From: Streptomyces sp. NBC_01298
Lineage (GTDB): Bacteria > Actinomycetota > Actinomycetes > Streptomycetales > Streptomycetaceae
Assembly (NCBI RefSeq): GCF_035978755.1
Contig: NZ_CP108414.1
Location: 1,240,001-1,304,000 of the forward strand
Direction: 5' to 3'
Length of the DNA: 64,000 nucleotides
Part shown: positions 8,040 through 16,999 of the stretch, one piece after another
Position numbering within the stretch: position 1 is the stretch's first letter
How the letters are laid out: each line of letters starts with the position of its first letter
Notes under the pieces: model-generated
What the model was told of the DNA's origin: nothing
What the model saw: the letters and a program-made list of their open reading frames with translations, nothing else
The model's database searches: none
Position numbers and translations under genes: made by a program

Positions 8040-9110
8040 TCACCCCTCGGGGGTCCACTCGGCGATCCCCTGGGGGCCCCCGGCCAGCGGGGCGAAGAAG
8101 CGGGCCACGTCGTGCTCGGTGACCTCGCCGAGGGTGGCCGGGGACCAGCGCGGGCTGCGGTCCTTGTCGACCACCTGCGCCCGGATGCCCTCCACCAGGT
8201 CGGGCGAGGTCAGCGCATTGCAGGAGACCCGGAACTCCTGTTCCAGCACCGGCTCCAGCGCGCCGAGGGCGGCGGCCCGGCGTACGGACTCCAGGGTCAC
8301 CTTCAGGGCCGTCGGGGACTTCCCGAGGATGGTCTCGGCCGCCTCCTTCGCCGCCGGGTCCCCGTATCCGAGCAGCCGGTCCACGATCTCCTCGACGGTG
8401 GCGGCGGCGTAGCAGTGGTCGATCCAGTCCCGCGCCTCGGCCAGCGTCCCCGGCCCGGGCTCGGCGGCGTACGGCTCCACCACCTCCCGGGCCGGGGCCC
8501 CGGCGAGCTCGGCGGTCAGCGCCGGCAGCCGGTCGGCGGGTACGAAGCGGTCGGCCAGCCCGCACAGCAGCGCGTCGGCGGCGCCCACCGCGGAGCCGGT
8601 GAGGGCGAGATGGGTGCCGAGCAGGCCGGGGGCGCGGGCCAGCAGGTGCGTGCCGCCGACGTCCGGGACGAAGCCGATGCCGGTCTCGGGCATGGCGACG
8701 CGGGAACGCTCGGTGACCACGCGGACGCTCCCGTGAGCGGACACGCCGACCCCGCCGCCCATCACGATGCCGTCCATGAGGGCCACGTAGGGCTTGGGGT
8801 AGCGGGCGATGTGCGCGTTGAGGCGGTACTCGTCGCGCCAGAAGGCCGCCGAGGCCCGCGTCCCGGCCTTGGCGTCGTCGTGGATGGCCCGGATGTCCCC
8901 GCCGGCGCACAGCCCCCGCTCGCCCGCGCCGCGGATGAGCACCTGCTCCACGCCCGGGTCCCGCTCCCAGCCGGTCAGGGCCCCGGCGATGCGGAGCACC
9001 ATGGGGTGGGTGAGGGCGTTGAGGGCGCGGGGGCGGTTGAGGGTGATCACCCCGGTACGGCCTTCGACGGCGCACAGGACGGTGTCGGCGCTGTCGTCGG
9101 GGGCGGCCAT
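8040..9110 (-). CDS. Enoyl-CoA hydratase/isomerase family, 3-hydroxyisobutyryl-CoA hydrolase type
   Basis: A 356-aa crotonase-fold protein. It shows the oxyanion-hole segments RGLCAGGDIRAIH and MDGIVMGGGVGVS, and the MPETGIGFVPDVGG motif. The extra C-terminal region of about 100 residues after the crotonase core is typical of 3-hydroxyisobutyryl-CoA hydrolases of valine catabolism rather than of plain hydratases. The ATG at 9110 is chosen; a GTG nine codons upstream (9137) is also possible. It is divergent from the reductase gene with little space between them. Confidence 0.88.
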   Translation of the reverse strand: MAAPDDSADTVLCAVEGRTGVITLNRPRALNALTHPMVLRIAGALTGWERDPGVEQVLIRGAGERGLCAGGDIRAIHDDAKAGTRASAAFWRDEYRLNAHIARYPKPYVALMDGIVMGGGVGVSAHGSVRVVTERSRVAMPETGIGFVPDVGGTHLLARAPGLLGTHLALTGSAVGAADALLCGLADRFVPADRLPALTAELAGAPAREVVEPYAAEPGPGTLAEARDWIDHCYAAATVEEIVDRLLGYGDPAAKEAAETILGKSPTALKVTLESVRRAAALGALEPVLEQEFRVSCNALTSPDLVEGIRAQVVDKDRSPRWSPATLGEVTEHDVARFFAPLAGGPQGIAEWTPEG

Positions 9111-9173
9111 GGATGCGGTGTCGGCTTCGCTCTTCACGCCGTCCAGTATGGACGGCGCGTAGTCTGGCTGGTC

Positions 9174-9740
9174 ATGGGAAAGATCATCCTGATGTCGCAG
9201 GTCTCCCTCGACGGCTACTACGAGGGCCCGGAGCGGCAGCTCGACTGGGGCCTCGTCGACGAAGAGCTGCACCAGCACATGAACGACGAAGTCCGTTCGG
9301 TCGGCGGCATGCTGATGGGCCGGGTCACCTACGAGCAGATGGCCGCCTACTGGCCCACCGCCGGCGCCGATCCGGCCGCGTCCGCGGTGGAGAAGGACTA
9401 CGCCGGCATCTGGCGCTCCGCGCGGAAGTACGTGTACTCGCGCACCCTGGCCGCCGAGCAGGCCGACCCCGAGGTCACCGTGCTGCGGGAGGTCGTACCG
9501 GAGGAGGTCGCCGCCCTCAAGGCCGCCGCGGACGGTGATCTGACCGTGAGCGGGGCGGACCTCGCCGCCTCGTTCCTGCGCCACGGGCTGGTGGACGAGT
9601 ACCGGATCTACGTGCACCCCGTACGCATCGGCCGCGGCCACCACCTCTTCCCGCCCTCCGACGGCACGGTTCCGCTGCGGCTGGAGGGGACGCGCACGTT
9701 CGGCACCGGGGTCGTGCTCCTGCGGTACACCGCCGCCTAG
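9174..9740 (+). CDS. Dihydrofolate reductase/RibD C-terminal-like family protein
   Basis: A 188-aa protein with the RibD_C/DHFR-like fold: an MSQVSLDGYYEG strand near the start, MLMGRVTYEQM, and a terminal ADLAASFLRHGLVDEY segment. TAGTCT lies eight bases before the ATG and no ribosome site is visible, suggesting a leaderless transcript. Its TAG stop is the left CTAG of the flanking 161-bp element. It is probably an NADPH-dependent reductase of unknown substrate. Confidence 0.87.
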   Translation: MGKIILMSQVSLDGYYEGPERQLDWGLVDEELHQHMNDEVRSVGGMLMGRVTYEQMAAYWPTAGADPAASAVEKDYAGIWRSARKYVYSRTLAAEQADPEVTVLREVVPEEVAALKAAADGDLTVSGADLAASFLRHGLVDEYRIYVHPVRIGRGHHLFPPSDGTVPLRLEGTRTFGTGVVLLRYTAA

Positions 9741-9901
9741 GTCGTCTCTTTCGGATCTTGTCGGCCGAGTCCGCGGCGTCTGGTGCCGTGCCTGGGCGTG
9801 CTGTCGGGGCGCTCGCGTGCTGGGTGTACGTGGTCGCCTCGGCAGTGCGGCCAGGCGCGGTGCCAGGCGTCGCGGGCCCGGCAAGATCCGAAAGAGACGG
9901 C
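9741..9901. mobile_element. 161-bp MITE-like element with terminal inverted repeats
   Basis: The ends are near-perfect inverted repeats: GTCGTCTCTTTCGGATCTTG on the left, and a right end whose last 20 bases read CAAGATCCGAAAGAGACGGC. An 18-bp core (9743-9760 and 9882-9899) is exact. CTAG lies directly outside both ends (9737-9740 and 9902-9905), which looks like a target duplication of the kind made by some IS5-family elements. There is no room for a transposase, so the element would be non-autonomous. It supplies nothing to the flanking coding sequences, whose TAG stops are the two CTAG copies. Confidence 0.72.
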
Positions 9902-11632
9902 CTAGGCCGGGGCAGAACCGGCCGGCGCGGACAGCGACGCGAGGTAGCCGGACAGGGCCGCCGCCGTGGCGGACAGCGGGAAGCGGGCGCCGAGGTACCC
10001 GTCCGGGCGTACGAGGAATCCGGTCGGGCCGTCGCAGCCGTACAGCCGGGCGAACTCCCCCGCGGCGTCGCGGTATCCGGGGACGGGGGCGGGGAGGCCG
10101 GCGCCCGCGTCGGGGGCGGCCTCGCGGGCGAGGACGGCCACCGTGCGCAAGTCGTCTTCACCCGCGCCGCCTTCCGCCGGCGCCGGCCCCGCCGCCCGGG
10201 CCCGCTCCGCCGCCTCGGCCAGGGCCGCGCCGTCGGCCCCGTACAGGAGCACCACGTGGCCGGCCCGGCCGCGCAGGACGTCGAGCAGCCGTGAGGGATA
10301 GGCGGCGATGGGCAGGGTCAACCCGCCGCAGTCCGGAGCCCGTTCGCCGGGCTGTGGGGCGTCGGCGGGGCCGAAGGGAGGACCGGCGAGCGGTCCGGCC
10401 GGGTAGCCGACGAGCAGTTGGGCCTCGCGGAGCAGCACGGTCCGCGGATCGTCGGGTTCGTTCTCGATGCCCTCGGTCGCGTGCCGCACGGTCCGGCCCA
10501 CGACCTCCTCGCCGACGGGGCGGCGTTCGGCGTCGTAGCTCGTGAGCAGGGCGGGCCCGGCGGTTTCCCGCAGGACCAGCGCGAGCTTCCAGGCCAGGTT
10601 GCAGGCGTCCTGGATCCCGGTGTTCATGCCCTGGGCTCCGGTCGGCGGATGGATGTGGGCGGCGTCGCCCGCGACGAAGACGCGCCCGTCGCCGTACCGG
10701 TCGACGATGCGGTGGCTGATGCGGAACACGGAGGACCAGCGCATGCCGGACACCGTGGCCGGGGCCGGCGCGAGGCGGTCGACGACGGCCTGGATGTGGG
10801 AGAGCTCGGGGACCCGGCCCCCCTCCAGCCCGTGCCGTACGCCGTCGCCCGCTCCGGGGCCGCCCGCCGATCCGCTGCCCGGTCCGCCGGGCGGCTGCGC
10901 GGAGAGTTCGGGCGGGACGAGCATCGACATGCGGTAGCGGCCCCGGCCGGGCAGCGGGATGCACACCAGCGCGTCGTCGGTGGACCCGTCGGCGCCCTGG
11001 TGCATGGACCGCAGGCCGTACCCGTCGGGCAGATCCCAGTCGCTCACGACGTCGGCCAGCATGTACTCCTCGGCGAAGGCCCCGCCCTCGTAGGACAGCC
11101 CCAGACCCTTGCGCACGGTGCTGTGCGCTCCGTCGCAGCCGATGAGGTAGCGGGTGCGCAGCTCCTCCTCGCCGCCGGACGCGGTCCGCAGCAGGCTGGT
11201 GACGCCGCCCGCGGAGCCGTCCCCGTCCTGGGTGAACGACAGCAGTTCGGTGCCGCGTTCGATGACGGTGCCCAGCCCCGCGAGGTGCTCTTCGAGGATC
11301 CGCTCCGTCTCGTACTGGGGCAACGCGGCGAAGCGGTACGGGACTTCGGGAGGCAGCATGAGCTCGATCCGGGCCCGCTCGGCGCCGTTGACGTAGATCA
11401 GCTGGCCGCGCAGGGGGACGGCGCTCTCCATCACGGTGCGGGCCAGGCCCATCCGGTCCCAGATCTCCAGCGTGCGCGGCTGGATGCCGACCGCCTTCGC
11501 GTAGGGGAGGCGGGCGGGCAGCCGGTCGACGAGGCGGCAGCTCACGCCGTGGCGGCGCAGTTCCGCCGCCGCGCTGAGGCCTACCGGACCCGCGCCCGCG
11601 ATCAGCACGTCGGTCGTCGGGGTGTGCGTCAT
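9902..11632 (-). CDS. FAD-dependent aromatic monooxygenase
   Basis: The ATG at 11632 is chosen for its strong GGGAGGAA ribosome site; 576 aa. It has an N-terminal dinucleotide fold GAGPVGLSAA, a central DG-type motif, and the FAD ribityl-binding GDAAHIHPPTGAQGMNTGIQ, followed by a thioredoxin-like C-terminal domain. This is the architecture of PheA/TetX/rifampicin-monooxygenase-type group A flavin hydroxylases. It may act on a drug-like aromatic or phenol. It lies 82 bases downstream of an AraC gene on the same strand. Its stop coincides with the right CTAG of the MITE-like element. Confidence 0.9.
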   Translation of the reverse strand: MTHTPTTDVLIAGAGPVGLSAAAELRRHGVSCRLVDRLPARLPYAKAVGIQPRTLEIWDRMGLARTVMESAVPLRGQLIYVNGAERARIELMLPPEVPYRFAALPQYETERILEEHLAGLGTVIERGTELLSFTQDGDGSAGGVTSLLRTASGGEEELRTRYLIGCDGAHSTVRKGLGLSYEGGAFAEEYMLADVVSDWDLPDGYGLRSMHQGADGSTDDALVCIPLPGRGRYRMSMLVPPELSAQPPGGPGSGSAGGPGAGDGVRHGLEGGRVPELSHIQAVVDRLAPAPATVSGMRWSSVFRISHRIVDRYGDGRVFVAGDAAHIHPPTGAQGMNTGIQDACNLAWKLALVLRETAGPALLTSYDAERRPVGEEVVGRTVRHATEGIENEPDDPRTVLLREAQLLVGYPAGPLAGPPFGPADAPQPGERAPDCGGLTLPIAAYPSRLLDVLRGRAGHVVLLYGADGAALAEAAERARAAGPAPAEGGAGEDDLRTVAVLAREAAPDAGAGLPAPVPGYRDAAGEFARLYGCDGPTGFLVRPDGYLGARFPLSATAAALSGYLASLSAPAGSAPA

Positions 11633-11714
11633 GGGTTCCTCCCGATCGCCCGGCCCCGAACCGGTCCCTCCCTCCATGCTGGCCCGGTGCGGAGCGGACG
11701 GCCAGACGAACCGG

Positions 11715-12467
11715 TCAGCCCGCCTTGGCGTGCGCCCCCGGGGTGTGGCCGAAGGCCCGGCGGAACACGTCGATGAACGCGCTCGCCGAGGACCAGCCGC
11801 AGCGGTGCGCGACCGCCGTCACGGGGGTGTCGACCGCCAGCAGCCGCAGCGCGTGGTGCAGGCGCAGCTGGGTCCGCCACTGGGGGAAGGTCATGCCCAG
11901 CTCGGCGCGGAAGAGCCTGCTCAGGGTCCGCTCCCCCGCCCCGGCCCCGGCCTGCGCGGAGAGTTCCGCCAGGCCGCGCGCATCCGCCGGGTCGGCGTGC
12001 AGCAGCGCGCACACCGCGGCCAGCCGGGGGTCGGAGGGAGCGGGCAGGTGCAGCGGCTGGAGCGGCGAGGCCTTCAGCTGGTCGAGCAGCACCGCCAGCA
12101 TCCGCCGCCGCTCGGCGCTGTCGTCCTGCGGGGCCCGGGTGTAGGCCAGGATCAGCTCGCGCAGCAGGGGGCCGACGGCGAGCACGGCGGGCGCGGAGAG
12201 GGAGAGCGGGTTGAGGCGGGTGGGGAGGCCGACGCAGTGCAGGTCGACGCGGCCGAAGGCCCGGTGCTCGTGCACGGTCCCGGCGGGGATCCACAGGGCG
12301 CGGGTGGTCGGGGCCACCCAGGTCCCGGCGTCGGTGGTGACGGAGAGCACCCCGGAGCCCGCGTAGCAGATCTGGTGGTCGTCGTGGCGGTGCGGATCGA
12401 TGCCGAGGTGGGTGTCGAGCTCGCGGATGCTCGTCGCGGCGCGCGGAGTGTGGCGGATTTTCTGCAT
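11715..12467 (-). CDS. AraC family regulator with cupin sensor domain
   Basis: A 250-aa protein. An N-terminal cupin barrel (HRHDDHQICYAGSG, then WIPAGTVHEH) is followed by the two-helix-turn-helix AraC domain ending in CGWSSASAFIDVFRRAFGHTP. This type often controls a neighbouring transporter; here an MFS gene is divergent with about 60 bases between starts, and an FAD monooxygenase lies downstream. Confidence 0.9.
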   Translation of the reverse strand: MQKIRHTPRAATSIRELDTHLGIDPHRHDDHQICYAGSGVLSVTTDAGTWVAPTTRALWIPAGTVHEHRAFGRVDLHCVGLPTRLNPLSLSAPAVLAVGPLLRELILAYTRAPQDDSAERRRMLAVLLDQLKASPLQPLHLPAPSDPRLAAVCALLHADPADARGLAELSAQAGAGAGERTLSRLFRAELGMTFPQWRTQLRLHHALRLLAVDTPVTAVAHRCGWSSASAFIDVFRRAFGHTPGAHAKAG

Positions 12468-12530
12468 CACCCGGCAATTTATCGGAAGCGGGCCGCCCCC
12501 GGCGCGAGCGATTCTCGATCGGTGACCTCC

Positions 12531-13808
12531 ATGAGACCCACCCCGTCCCCGCCACCGTCCCCGAACCCGTCCCCGAACCCGTCCCCGATGCCGATGCCGA
12601 TGCCGATGCCGATGCCGACTCCGGCGGCAGCCTCCGGACCGGCGCCCGGACCGGCCAAGCTCCGTACGGCCGCCTTCTCCGCGGGCCACTCCTGCGTGGA
12701 CGTCTACCAGGGCGCCGTCGCCGCGCTCGTGCCCTTCCTCGTCTCCGAGCGCTCGTACGGCTACGCCGCCGCCTCCGGCATCGTGCTGGCCGCCTCGCTG
12801 CTCTCCTCCGTGGTCCAGCCGCTGTTCGGAGCGCTCACCGACCGGTGGCCGATGCCCTGGCTGATCCCGCTGGCCACCGCCGCCGCGGGACTGGGCGTGG
12901 CGCTGGTCGGACTCGACGCCGGCTACGCGGCCACCCTCGCCGCCGTCGCCCTGTCCGGGCTGGGCGTCGCCGCCTATCACCCGGCGGCCGCCCGGCTGGT
13001 CCGTACGGTGGGCGGGCCCGGGCACGGGGCGATGAGCTGGTTCGCGCTCGGCGGCAACATCGGCTTCGCGTGCGCGCCGCTGCTGGTCGTCGGCGCGCTC
13101 GCGCTGCCGGGCCCGGCGGGGTGGTGGCTGCTGGCCGCCCCGGCGGCCCTGGGCGTGTTCCTCAACCGGCCGCCGTCCGCGAAGCGTTCGGCCGCGAACC
13201 CGCGAGCGGCGATCCCGGCCCCGGCCCGGGGCCCCCGCGACGACTGGCGGGCCTTCCTGCGGCTGTCCCTGGTGGTCGTGGTGCGCTCGGTCGTCTTCAC
13301 CGGCCTGAGCACCTTCATCGGGCTGTACGTCCGGGAGCGCGGCGGTGGTGAAACCGCCGGCGCCGTGGCCCTGTTCACCCTCTTCGCCGGGAGCGCCGGC
13401 GGCACCCTCCTCGGAGGCCGGCTGGCCGCCCGCTGGGGGCGCGTCACCACCGTCCACCGCGCCTACGCGGCCGTGGTGCCGGCCGTCGCGGGCATCCTCT
13501 TCCTGCCGCTGCCGCTGGTGTACGTCTGCTCGGCGCTGGCCGCCACCGCCCTGTACGTGCCGTTCTCCCTCCAGGTCACCCTGGGCCAGGACTACTTGCC
13601 GAGCCGCATGGGCACGGCGAGCGGGGTCACCCTGGGCCTGACCGTCAGCATCGGGGGCCTCGCGAGCCCCGTGATCGGCGCGGCGGCCGACGCGGCCTCC
13701 CTGCGGACGGCCCTGCTCCCGCTGGCGGCGCTGCCGCTGCTGGCCTGGGCCCTGGCCCGGCGCCTGCCGGAGCCCGCGGAGCCGGAGCTCACTCCCGCTC
13801 GGGGGTGA
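12531..13808 (+). CDS. MFS transporter, fosmidomycin-resistance-like
   Basis: From the ATG at 12531 this is a 425-aa protein (a GTG at 12522 is an alternative). A proline-rich N-terminal tail with Pro-Asn-Pro-Ser and five Met-Pro repeats is followed by about twelve membrane segments, the first beginning AGHSCVDVYQGAVAALVPFLV. The conserved GALTDRW loop and this N-terminal pattern match the Fsr group of drug exporters. No good ribosome site precedes either start, and the true start may lie within or after the repeat. Divergent AraC control is likely. Confidence 0.87.
   Translation: MRPTPSPPPSPNPSPNPSPMPMPMPMPMPTPAAASGPAPGPAKLRTAAFSAGHSCVDVYQGAVAALVPFLVSERSYGYAAASGIVLAASLLSSVVQPLFGALTDRWPMPWLIPLATAAAGLGVALVGLDAGYAATLAAVALSGLGVAAYHPAAARLVRTVGGPGHGAMSWFALGGNIGFACAPLLVVGALALPGPAGWWLLAAPAALGVFLNRPPSAKRSAANPRAAIPAPARGPRDDWRAFLRLSLVVVVRSVVFTGLSTFIGLYVRERGGGETAGAVALFTLFAGSAGGTLLGGRLAARWGRVTTVHRAYAAVVPAVAGILFLPLPLVYVCSALAATALYVPFSLQVTLGQDYLPSRMGTASGVTLGLTVSIGGLASPVIGAAADAASLRTALLPLAALPLLAWALARRLPEPAEPELTPARG
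12561..12614 (+). repeat. Short tandem repeats in MFS 5' coding region
   Basis: Two copies of CCGAACCCGTCC are followed by five copies of CCGATG. They encode Pro-Asn-Pro-Ser and Met-Pro repeats before the first membrane helix. Copy number is likely variable through replication slippage, and because the units are multiples of three the frame is kept. Confidence 0.85.
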
Positions 13809-14397
13809 GGGCGGCCTCCCGCGGCCGGGAGCGGTGGGCCCGCCAGGCGGCCAGGGCCTGCGCGCGGGTGCCCTCGGGATGGCCGGCGTGCCAGTCGCGG
13901 AGGAACCGGTTCAGCTCGAACTGGGCCCCGATCTCCCGGGGTTCGGCCGCCGCCGCCCGGGTGGCGTGCCAGTGGGCGACCGCCTCGGCGAGGGTGTGTC
14001 CCGCGCCCTGGGCGACGTAATCCCGCATGAAGGCGTCGAAGTGGAAGCCGGGCCCGATCTCCCGGAGGAAGTAGGCCCGCAGCACCTGGCCGCACCGCTG
14101 CCCCGGCGGGATCACGCTGGCCCCGTCCACGGGCGCCGCCAGCTGCCGGCCCGCACCACGGACGGGCCGGCCGCCGGACCGGGCCGGAGCCGGGTCCGCG
14201 GCCGGGGCCGGCGCCGGAAACCCGTCCAGCGCGGCGGCGATCCGCGCCGTGACCGCCGCCTTCCCGCCTCCGGACGGGAGGCCCATCGCCCGGGCCAGGG
14301 CGCTGAGTTCGGCCAGCGTCCAGTACCAGCGGGCCAGCTCCGCCCCGCTCAGTTCCGGGCTCGGAGCAGGCCGCACTTCACCGTCATTCGTACGCAC
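13789..14397 (-). CDS. DUF6434/SAP-like domain protein
   Basis: GTG start, 202 aa. The N-terminal part (LSALARAMGLPSGGGKAAVTARI) looks like a SAP-type helix-extension-helix. The C-terminal part contains IPPGQRCGQVLR, PGFHFDAFMRDYV and HWHATR, which match the DUF6434 family as I remember it. The SAP resemblance suggests nucleic-acid binding, but no function is established. Its end overlaps the end of the convergent MFS gene by 20 bases. Confidence 0.8.
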   Translation of the reverse strand: MRTNDGEVRPAPSPELSGAELARWYWTLAELSALARAMGLPSGGGKAAVTARIAAALDGFPAPAPAADPAPARSGGRPVRGAGRQLAAPVDGASVIPPGQRCGQVLRAYFLREIGPGFHFDAFMRDYVAQGAGHTLAEAVAHWHATRAAAAEPREIGAQFELNRFLRDWHAGHPEGTRAQALAAWRAHRSRPREAALTPERE

Positions 14398-14451
14398 GTT
14401 CCCATTCTAGACGCCTCTTCCGGAGTCCTCGGCTCCCTCGGTCACCCTCGG

Positions 14452-15783
14452 TCAACGAGCCGCGGCCGCACGCCGTTCACGGCCCCGCAGGACGTCCAGG
14501 GCGAAGAACCTCGGGACGGCCGCGCCCAGCCCGTCGGGGCCGGTGAACCCGCGCCGGGCCATCTCGACCTCCGGCGAGGTGCCGCGCCCCTGCCAGTGGC
14601 GCAGGAAGAGCTTCGCGCACATCGGCGGCGGCGGGACCACGAGCCGCGGACGGGTCTCCACCGCGGCCTCGTCGGCCCGGACCACCAGGGCGCACCACTC
14701 CTCCCAGCGCTCGGAGTCCCGCAGGCGCGCCAGGACCGTCGGCCGCCAGTCCACCGACTGCCACACCGGCCACACCCGCACCATGAGGAGCCGGATCCGC
14801 TCGGCGGCGGGGAGCTCGTCCCGTTCCCGCTCCGTGAACCAGCGCGCGAGGGAGTCCGGCAGCGGCGACCGTCCGTCGAGCCCGAGCTTGTCCCGTGCGT
14901 ACGTCGCGAGGGTCATGCCCCGGGCGCCGGCGAGCTCCTCCAACAAGCCGGTCAGCACCTCCTCGTGCAGCGCCGGGTAGCCCTCGTCGAACAGCCGGGC
15001 GGCGTCCAGTACGTCGAGGTCCGACATCCACCGGCCGGGGGCGTGCTCCCGCCGGGTCCGGCGGACCAGGGACTGGGTCCGGCTGATGCCGGTGACGGGC
15101 ACCTCGGGCGCCACCGGACCGGGGGGCACCGCGCCCCGGCCCGCGATCGCGCGCAGCGCCGCCATGGCGTCGAGCCGTTTCAGGTCCCAGACGCCCGAGG
15201 CGATCATCTCCTCCAGCGTCCACAGGGCGTCGTGGTCCTCCTCGTCCAGCGCCCCCTCGATGTCCTTCCAGCCGCGGTGGGTGAAGGGCAGCGCCGCGGC
15301 CGCCGCCACGATCCGCCGTCCGGCGTCGGGCGCGATCAGGTCGCTCTCGGCGCCCTCCTTGCAGCCGTAGCGGAGGTTCACCAGGGCCACGGTCTGGGGC
15401 GGGTACCCCATCTCGGCCGGGCCGTGCAGGACCCCCACCTCGTCGTCCCCGTCGATCTCGCCCGAGGCGTACATCGTGAAGACGGTGCCCAGGCCCCGCA
15501 TGCCGCAAGGAGCGAGCTCCGCGGCCCGCAGCGCCCCCATGCTCGCGGCGCCGATCACCTCCGCGCCCTCGGTGAGGACCTGGAGGATCTCCTTGTGGCC
15601 GACCGAGCGGCGTTCCCGGAAGTAGCCGTCGACGACCACGACCACGTCTCCCGGGTCCCACCGGTCCGCGAGGAGGTCGCCCCGGCCCGCCGGCGGCCGC
15701 ACCTCCGCGTCCGGGAGCACCGCGTGGACGTCGGCGGCCGAGATGGTCGGCCCCGCGTAGACGATCACCCTGGACCCGTTCAA
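14452..15783 (-). CDS. TfuA-like protein (YcaO partner)
   Basis: The TTG start immediately follows the YcaO stop, with GGAGGTG six bases upstream; 443 aa. The N-terminal half has the TfuA signature, IGAASMGALRAAEL, followed by GMRGLGTVFTMYASGEIDGDDEV. TfuA proteins work with YcaO ATPases to thioamidate peptide backbones, as in thioamitides and methyl-CoM reductase, probably by helping deliver sulfur. The C-terminal 200 residues are longer than in minimal TfuA proteins and may be a separate domain. It is the last gene of the ABC-YcaO-TfuA transcription unit. Confidence 0.88.
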   Translation of the reverse strand: MNGSRVIVYAGPTISAADVHAVLPDAEVRPPAGRGDLLADRWDPGDVVVVVDGYFRERRSVGHKEILQVLTEGAEVIGAASMGALRAAELAPCGMRGLGTVFTMYASGEIDGDDEVGVLHGPAEMGYPPQTVALVNLRYGCKEGAESDLIAPDAGRRIVAAAAALPFTHRGWKDIEGALDEEDHDALWTLEEMIASGVWDLKRLDAMAALRAIAGRGAVPPGPVAPEVPVTGISRTQSLVRRTRREHAPGRWMSDLDVLDAARLFDEGYPALHEEVLTGLLEELAGARGMTLATYARDKLGLDGRSPLPDSLARWFTERERDELPAAERIRLLMVRVWPVWQSVDWRPTVLARLRDSERWEEWCALVVRADEAAVETRPRLVVPPPPMCAKLFLRHWQGRGTSPEVEMARRGFTGPDGLGAAVPRFFALDVLRGRERRAAAAR

Positions 15784-16980
15784 CTACAGCACCTCCGGGC
15801 ATACGCGGCTCCCCGGAGCCACGACCTTGACGACCGGGACCCCGATCTCCTCGCGCGTCAGGTCGACGAGGAGGGGCGGGTGGGAGAAGGCGGCGGCCGC
15901 CCGGCCCACCACGTGGGCGAGGGCGCCGGCCAGACTGTCGTGCGGGACGGGGTCCTCCACGAGGCCCCTGATGTCGGCTGCCGCCGGGCCCGAGCGTGCG
16001 CCGCGCAGCCGGTCGGCGTCCACGTGGCCGAAGTCCTCCCGGAGGTCGTCCCGGGCCCCCGAGATGTACGCGAGCCTGGCCTGGGCCGCCTCGGAGACGG
16101 CCCGGGTGAGGGCGATCTCCGGGCTGAGGTGGCAGCCGAAGCCGAACATCGGCGCCGGGTACTCGTCGTCGGCGACCCAGGAGAGGAAGCACGGCAGGCC
16201 GGTGGGCGAGGGGACGAGGCGGACCTCCAGGGTGACGCCGGCCCGTTCGATCAGGGTGCACAGCTCGTCGGCCACCGGGGACCCGAGGGAGCGCGGGTCG
16301 ACGCGTACGCCCATCTCCCCGCCCCCGGTGACCGCGGCGGTCATCGCGTCGCGCTCGATGACCTCGCAGAGCGCGTGCAGGGCGGCTTCGATCCGGGTGT
16401 TCCCGCCGGCCAGGCCGTTCGTCGACTCGAAGAACACCGGCGGGTTCCAGTCGGTGTGCTCCTCCAGCGTCAGCCGGACGACGTTCACGGGAACGAGGGT
16501 GCGCGCTCCGTCGACCAGGGACCTGGCCGCCACCCATTCCAATGGCAGCCCGTCGTGCAGAAGGTTCGGCGCGGAGGGTGCCAACGCGGCTACGTCGTAG
16601 CCCAGTTGCGTACGGAGCTTACGGGGGGAGGCAGTCAGCGCGGGCAGGGCCGGCTGTTCGACGTGCCAGGTCTCGACCGACTCCATCACCGCCGAGAGCC
16701 TGGCCAGTTCGGGGGTCATCCCCTTGCCCTGGGAGACGGCGAGCGTTCTGGACAGCGGCCGGATCGCCTGGAAGGTCGGGATGCCGATGGAGTCGAGCCG
16801 GGTGATGTCGGCGACCCGGGTGACACCCACCTGGGCCGCGGCGCGGGTCACCATCTCCCAGGTGGCCTTCGGTGGTTGGGCCCGGTCCGTGCCCGGGAGG
16901 CGGTGCACGGAGCGGTCCTGCGGCGTGGCGAGCCAGGCCAGGGGCGCATCGTCGGTCTGCGCAGTGTCACGGGTCTGCAC
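15784..16980 (-). CDS. YcaO domain ATP-dependent peptide-backbone modifying enzyme
   Basis: GTG start with GGAG nine bases upstream; 398 aa. YcaO ATP-binding elements are present in order: SAVMESVETWH, then NGLAGGNTRIEAALHALCE with VIERDA, and later SEAAQAR. The C-terminus ends RVCPEVL and lacks the PxPxP tail of azoline-forming cyclodehydratases. That, together with the adjacent TfuA, suggests thioamide formation rather than heterocyclisation. It lies 19 bases after the permease gene and abuts the TfuA start, so it is in one operon. Its substrate is presumably a peptide made from this locus, but none is encoded directly beside it. Confidence 0.93.
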   Translation of the reverse strand: MQTRDTAQTDDAPLAWLATPQDRSVHRLPGTDRAQPPKATWEMVTRAAAQVGVTRVADITRLDSIGIPTFQAIRPLSRTLAVSQGKGMTPELARLSAVMESVETWHVEQPALPALTASPRKLRTQLGYDVAALAPSAPNLLHDGLPLEWVAARSLVDGARTLVPVNVVRLTLEEHTDWNPPVFFESTNGLAGGNTRIEAALHALCEVIERDAMTAAVTGGGEMGVRVDPRSLGSPVADELCTLIERAGVTLEVRLVPSPTGLPCFLSWVADDEYPAPMFGFGCHLSPEIALTRAVSEAAQARLAYISGARDDLREDFGHVDADRLRGARSGPAAADIRGLVEDPVPHDSLAGALAHVVGRAAAAFSHPPLLVDLTREEIGVPVVKVVAPGSRVCPEVL

Positions 16981-16999
16981 GGTGGGGAGCTCCTGCGGG

